From: Chthoniobacterales bacterium
GTDB lineage: Bacteria; Verrucomicrobiota; Verrucomicrobiia; Chthoniobacterales; UBA10450
Length of the DNA stretch: 37,608 bases
Direction of reading: 5' to 3'
NCBI GenBank assembly: GCA_013694595.1
Contig: JACDCC010000301.1
Coordinates: forward strand, 1 to 37,608
The position numbers were made by a program, and so were the translations under genes. Numbering within the stretch: position 1 is the first letter of the stretch; the number at the start of each line of letters is the position of its first letter. The notes below the pieces were generated by a model. It did no database searches and was not told the DNA's origin. It saw only the letters and a list, made by a program, of their open reading frames with translations. Below are positions 36,793-37,608 of this stretch, piece after piece.

Positions 36793-37608
36793 ATGAAATT
36801 CGATTTTTCCGAGGCGACAAAAAGCCTGCACGAGCTGCTTCGAGGAGTGCTGGATCGGCTGCCTTACATCGGCGCCGCGCTAGTTGTTTTGGTAATTTTC
36901 TTCCTGATCGCGAAAGGCGTGCGCGCCCTCGTCCGAAATCTCGCGGAACGCTCGCGCAAGCGGCGCAATGTCGGCATTGTCCTGGGCCGGCTCGCCCAGT
37001 GGGTCATTATTTTCCTTGGTCTTCTGATCGCGCTGGTGATCGCGATTCCCAGTTTTAAACCGGGGCAACTGGTGCAGTTGCTCGGCATCAGCAGCATCGC
37101 GATCGGGTTTGCGTTTCGTGATATCCTGCAAATTTCCTTGCCGGTATTTTGCTCCTTTTGCGCGAGCCTTTTCGCGTCGGCGACCAGATCGAATACCTCA
37201 CCTACCAAGGGACGGTCGAGGAAGTGGAGACGAGCGCGACCGTGAGCAAGACCTATGACGGCCGCCGGGTGGTAATCCCGAATGGCGAGCTGCTGACCAA
37301 CGCCGTGACGGTGAACACCGCCTACGCCCATCGGCGGCTGGAATACGACGTGGGGATTGGCTACGGCGATGATATCGCGCATGCCAAGAAGCTCCTGCTC
37401 GAGGCGGTTTCGGAGATCGACGGCATTCTCGATGACCCCGCGCCCGACGCGATCGTGTTCGACCTCGCCTCGCATAACGTGAACATCCGCCTGCGCTGGT
37501 GGGTGGCGCCGCCGTCGCGATCGAATGCGCTCGACTCGCGCGATCAGGTTTTGACGGCCGTCAAAGCCAAGCTACTGGCGAATGGAATCGATCTGCCATT
37601 TCCAACCC
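36793..37608 (+). CDS. MscS-family mechanosensitive ion channel, with apparent 1-nt frameshift; C-terminus beyond window
   Basis: MKFDFSEATKSLHELLRG...LLGISSIAIGFAFRDILQ then, one frame over, NFLAGILLLLREPFRVGDQIEYLTYQGTVEEVETSATVSKTYDGRRVVIPNGELLTNAVTVNTAYAHRRLEYDVGIGYGDD; classic MscS core. Confidence 0.88.

Overview
High-GC bacterial chromosomal window. Gene content, extragenic repeats and the 16S 3' end suggest a Verrucomicrobia/Chthoniobacterales-like soil bacterium; this is inference, no search was run. Left 8.7 kb: a minus-strand heavy-metal RND efflux operon (TolC-like OMP, HlyD/CusB-like adaptor, CusA/CzcA pump, several small secreted His-rich proteins). It is interrupted between adaptor and pump by an opposite-strand antitoxin-like ORF and a cluster of perfect hairpins. 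Middle: mostly housekeeping and envelope genes (PIG-V-like mannosyltransferase, hybrid histidine kinase, PHP-glycosyltransferase fusion, DUF2334 deacetylase, EVE protein, tmk, holB, Gfo/Idh oxidoreductase, fabG, msrA, pgl, NDP-sugar epimerase, Nif3-like, DUF2339, murJ, PLP sulfur enzyme, glutamate dehydrogenase, aldose epimerase). Right end: tRNA-Ala(TGC), an intrinsic terminator, a 16S rRNA gene reduced to its last ~480 nt, remnants of an FNT transporter and a VKOR-like gene, and a frameshifted MscS channel running off the window. Most worth a second look: (i) the truncated 16S with its own terminator and no 23S, fused to gene fragments; (ii) two extragenic hairpin elements sharing a TCC-type loop with differing stems; (iii) a repeated His-rich 'HEGHDHG' tag after the signal peptide of successive efflux-operon proteins.
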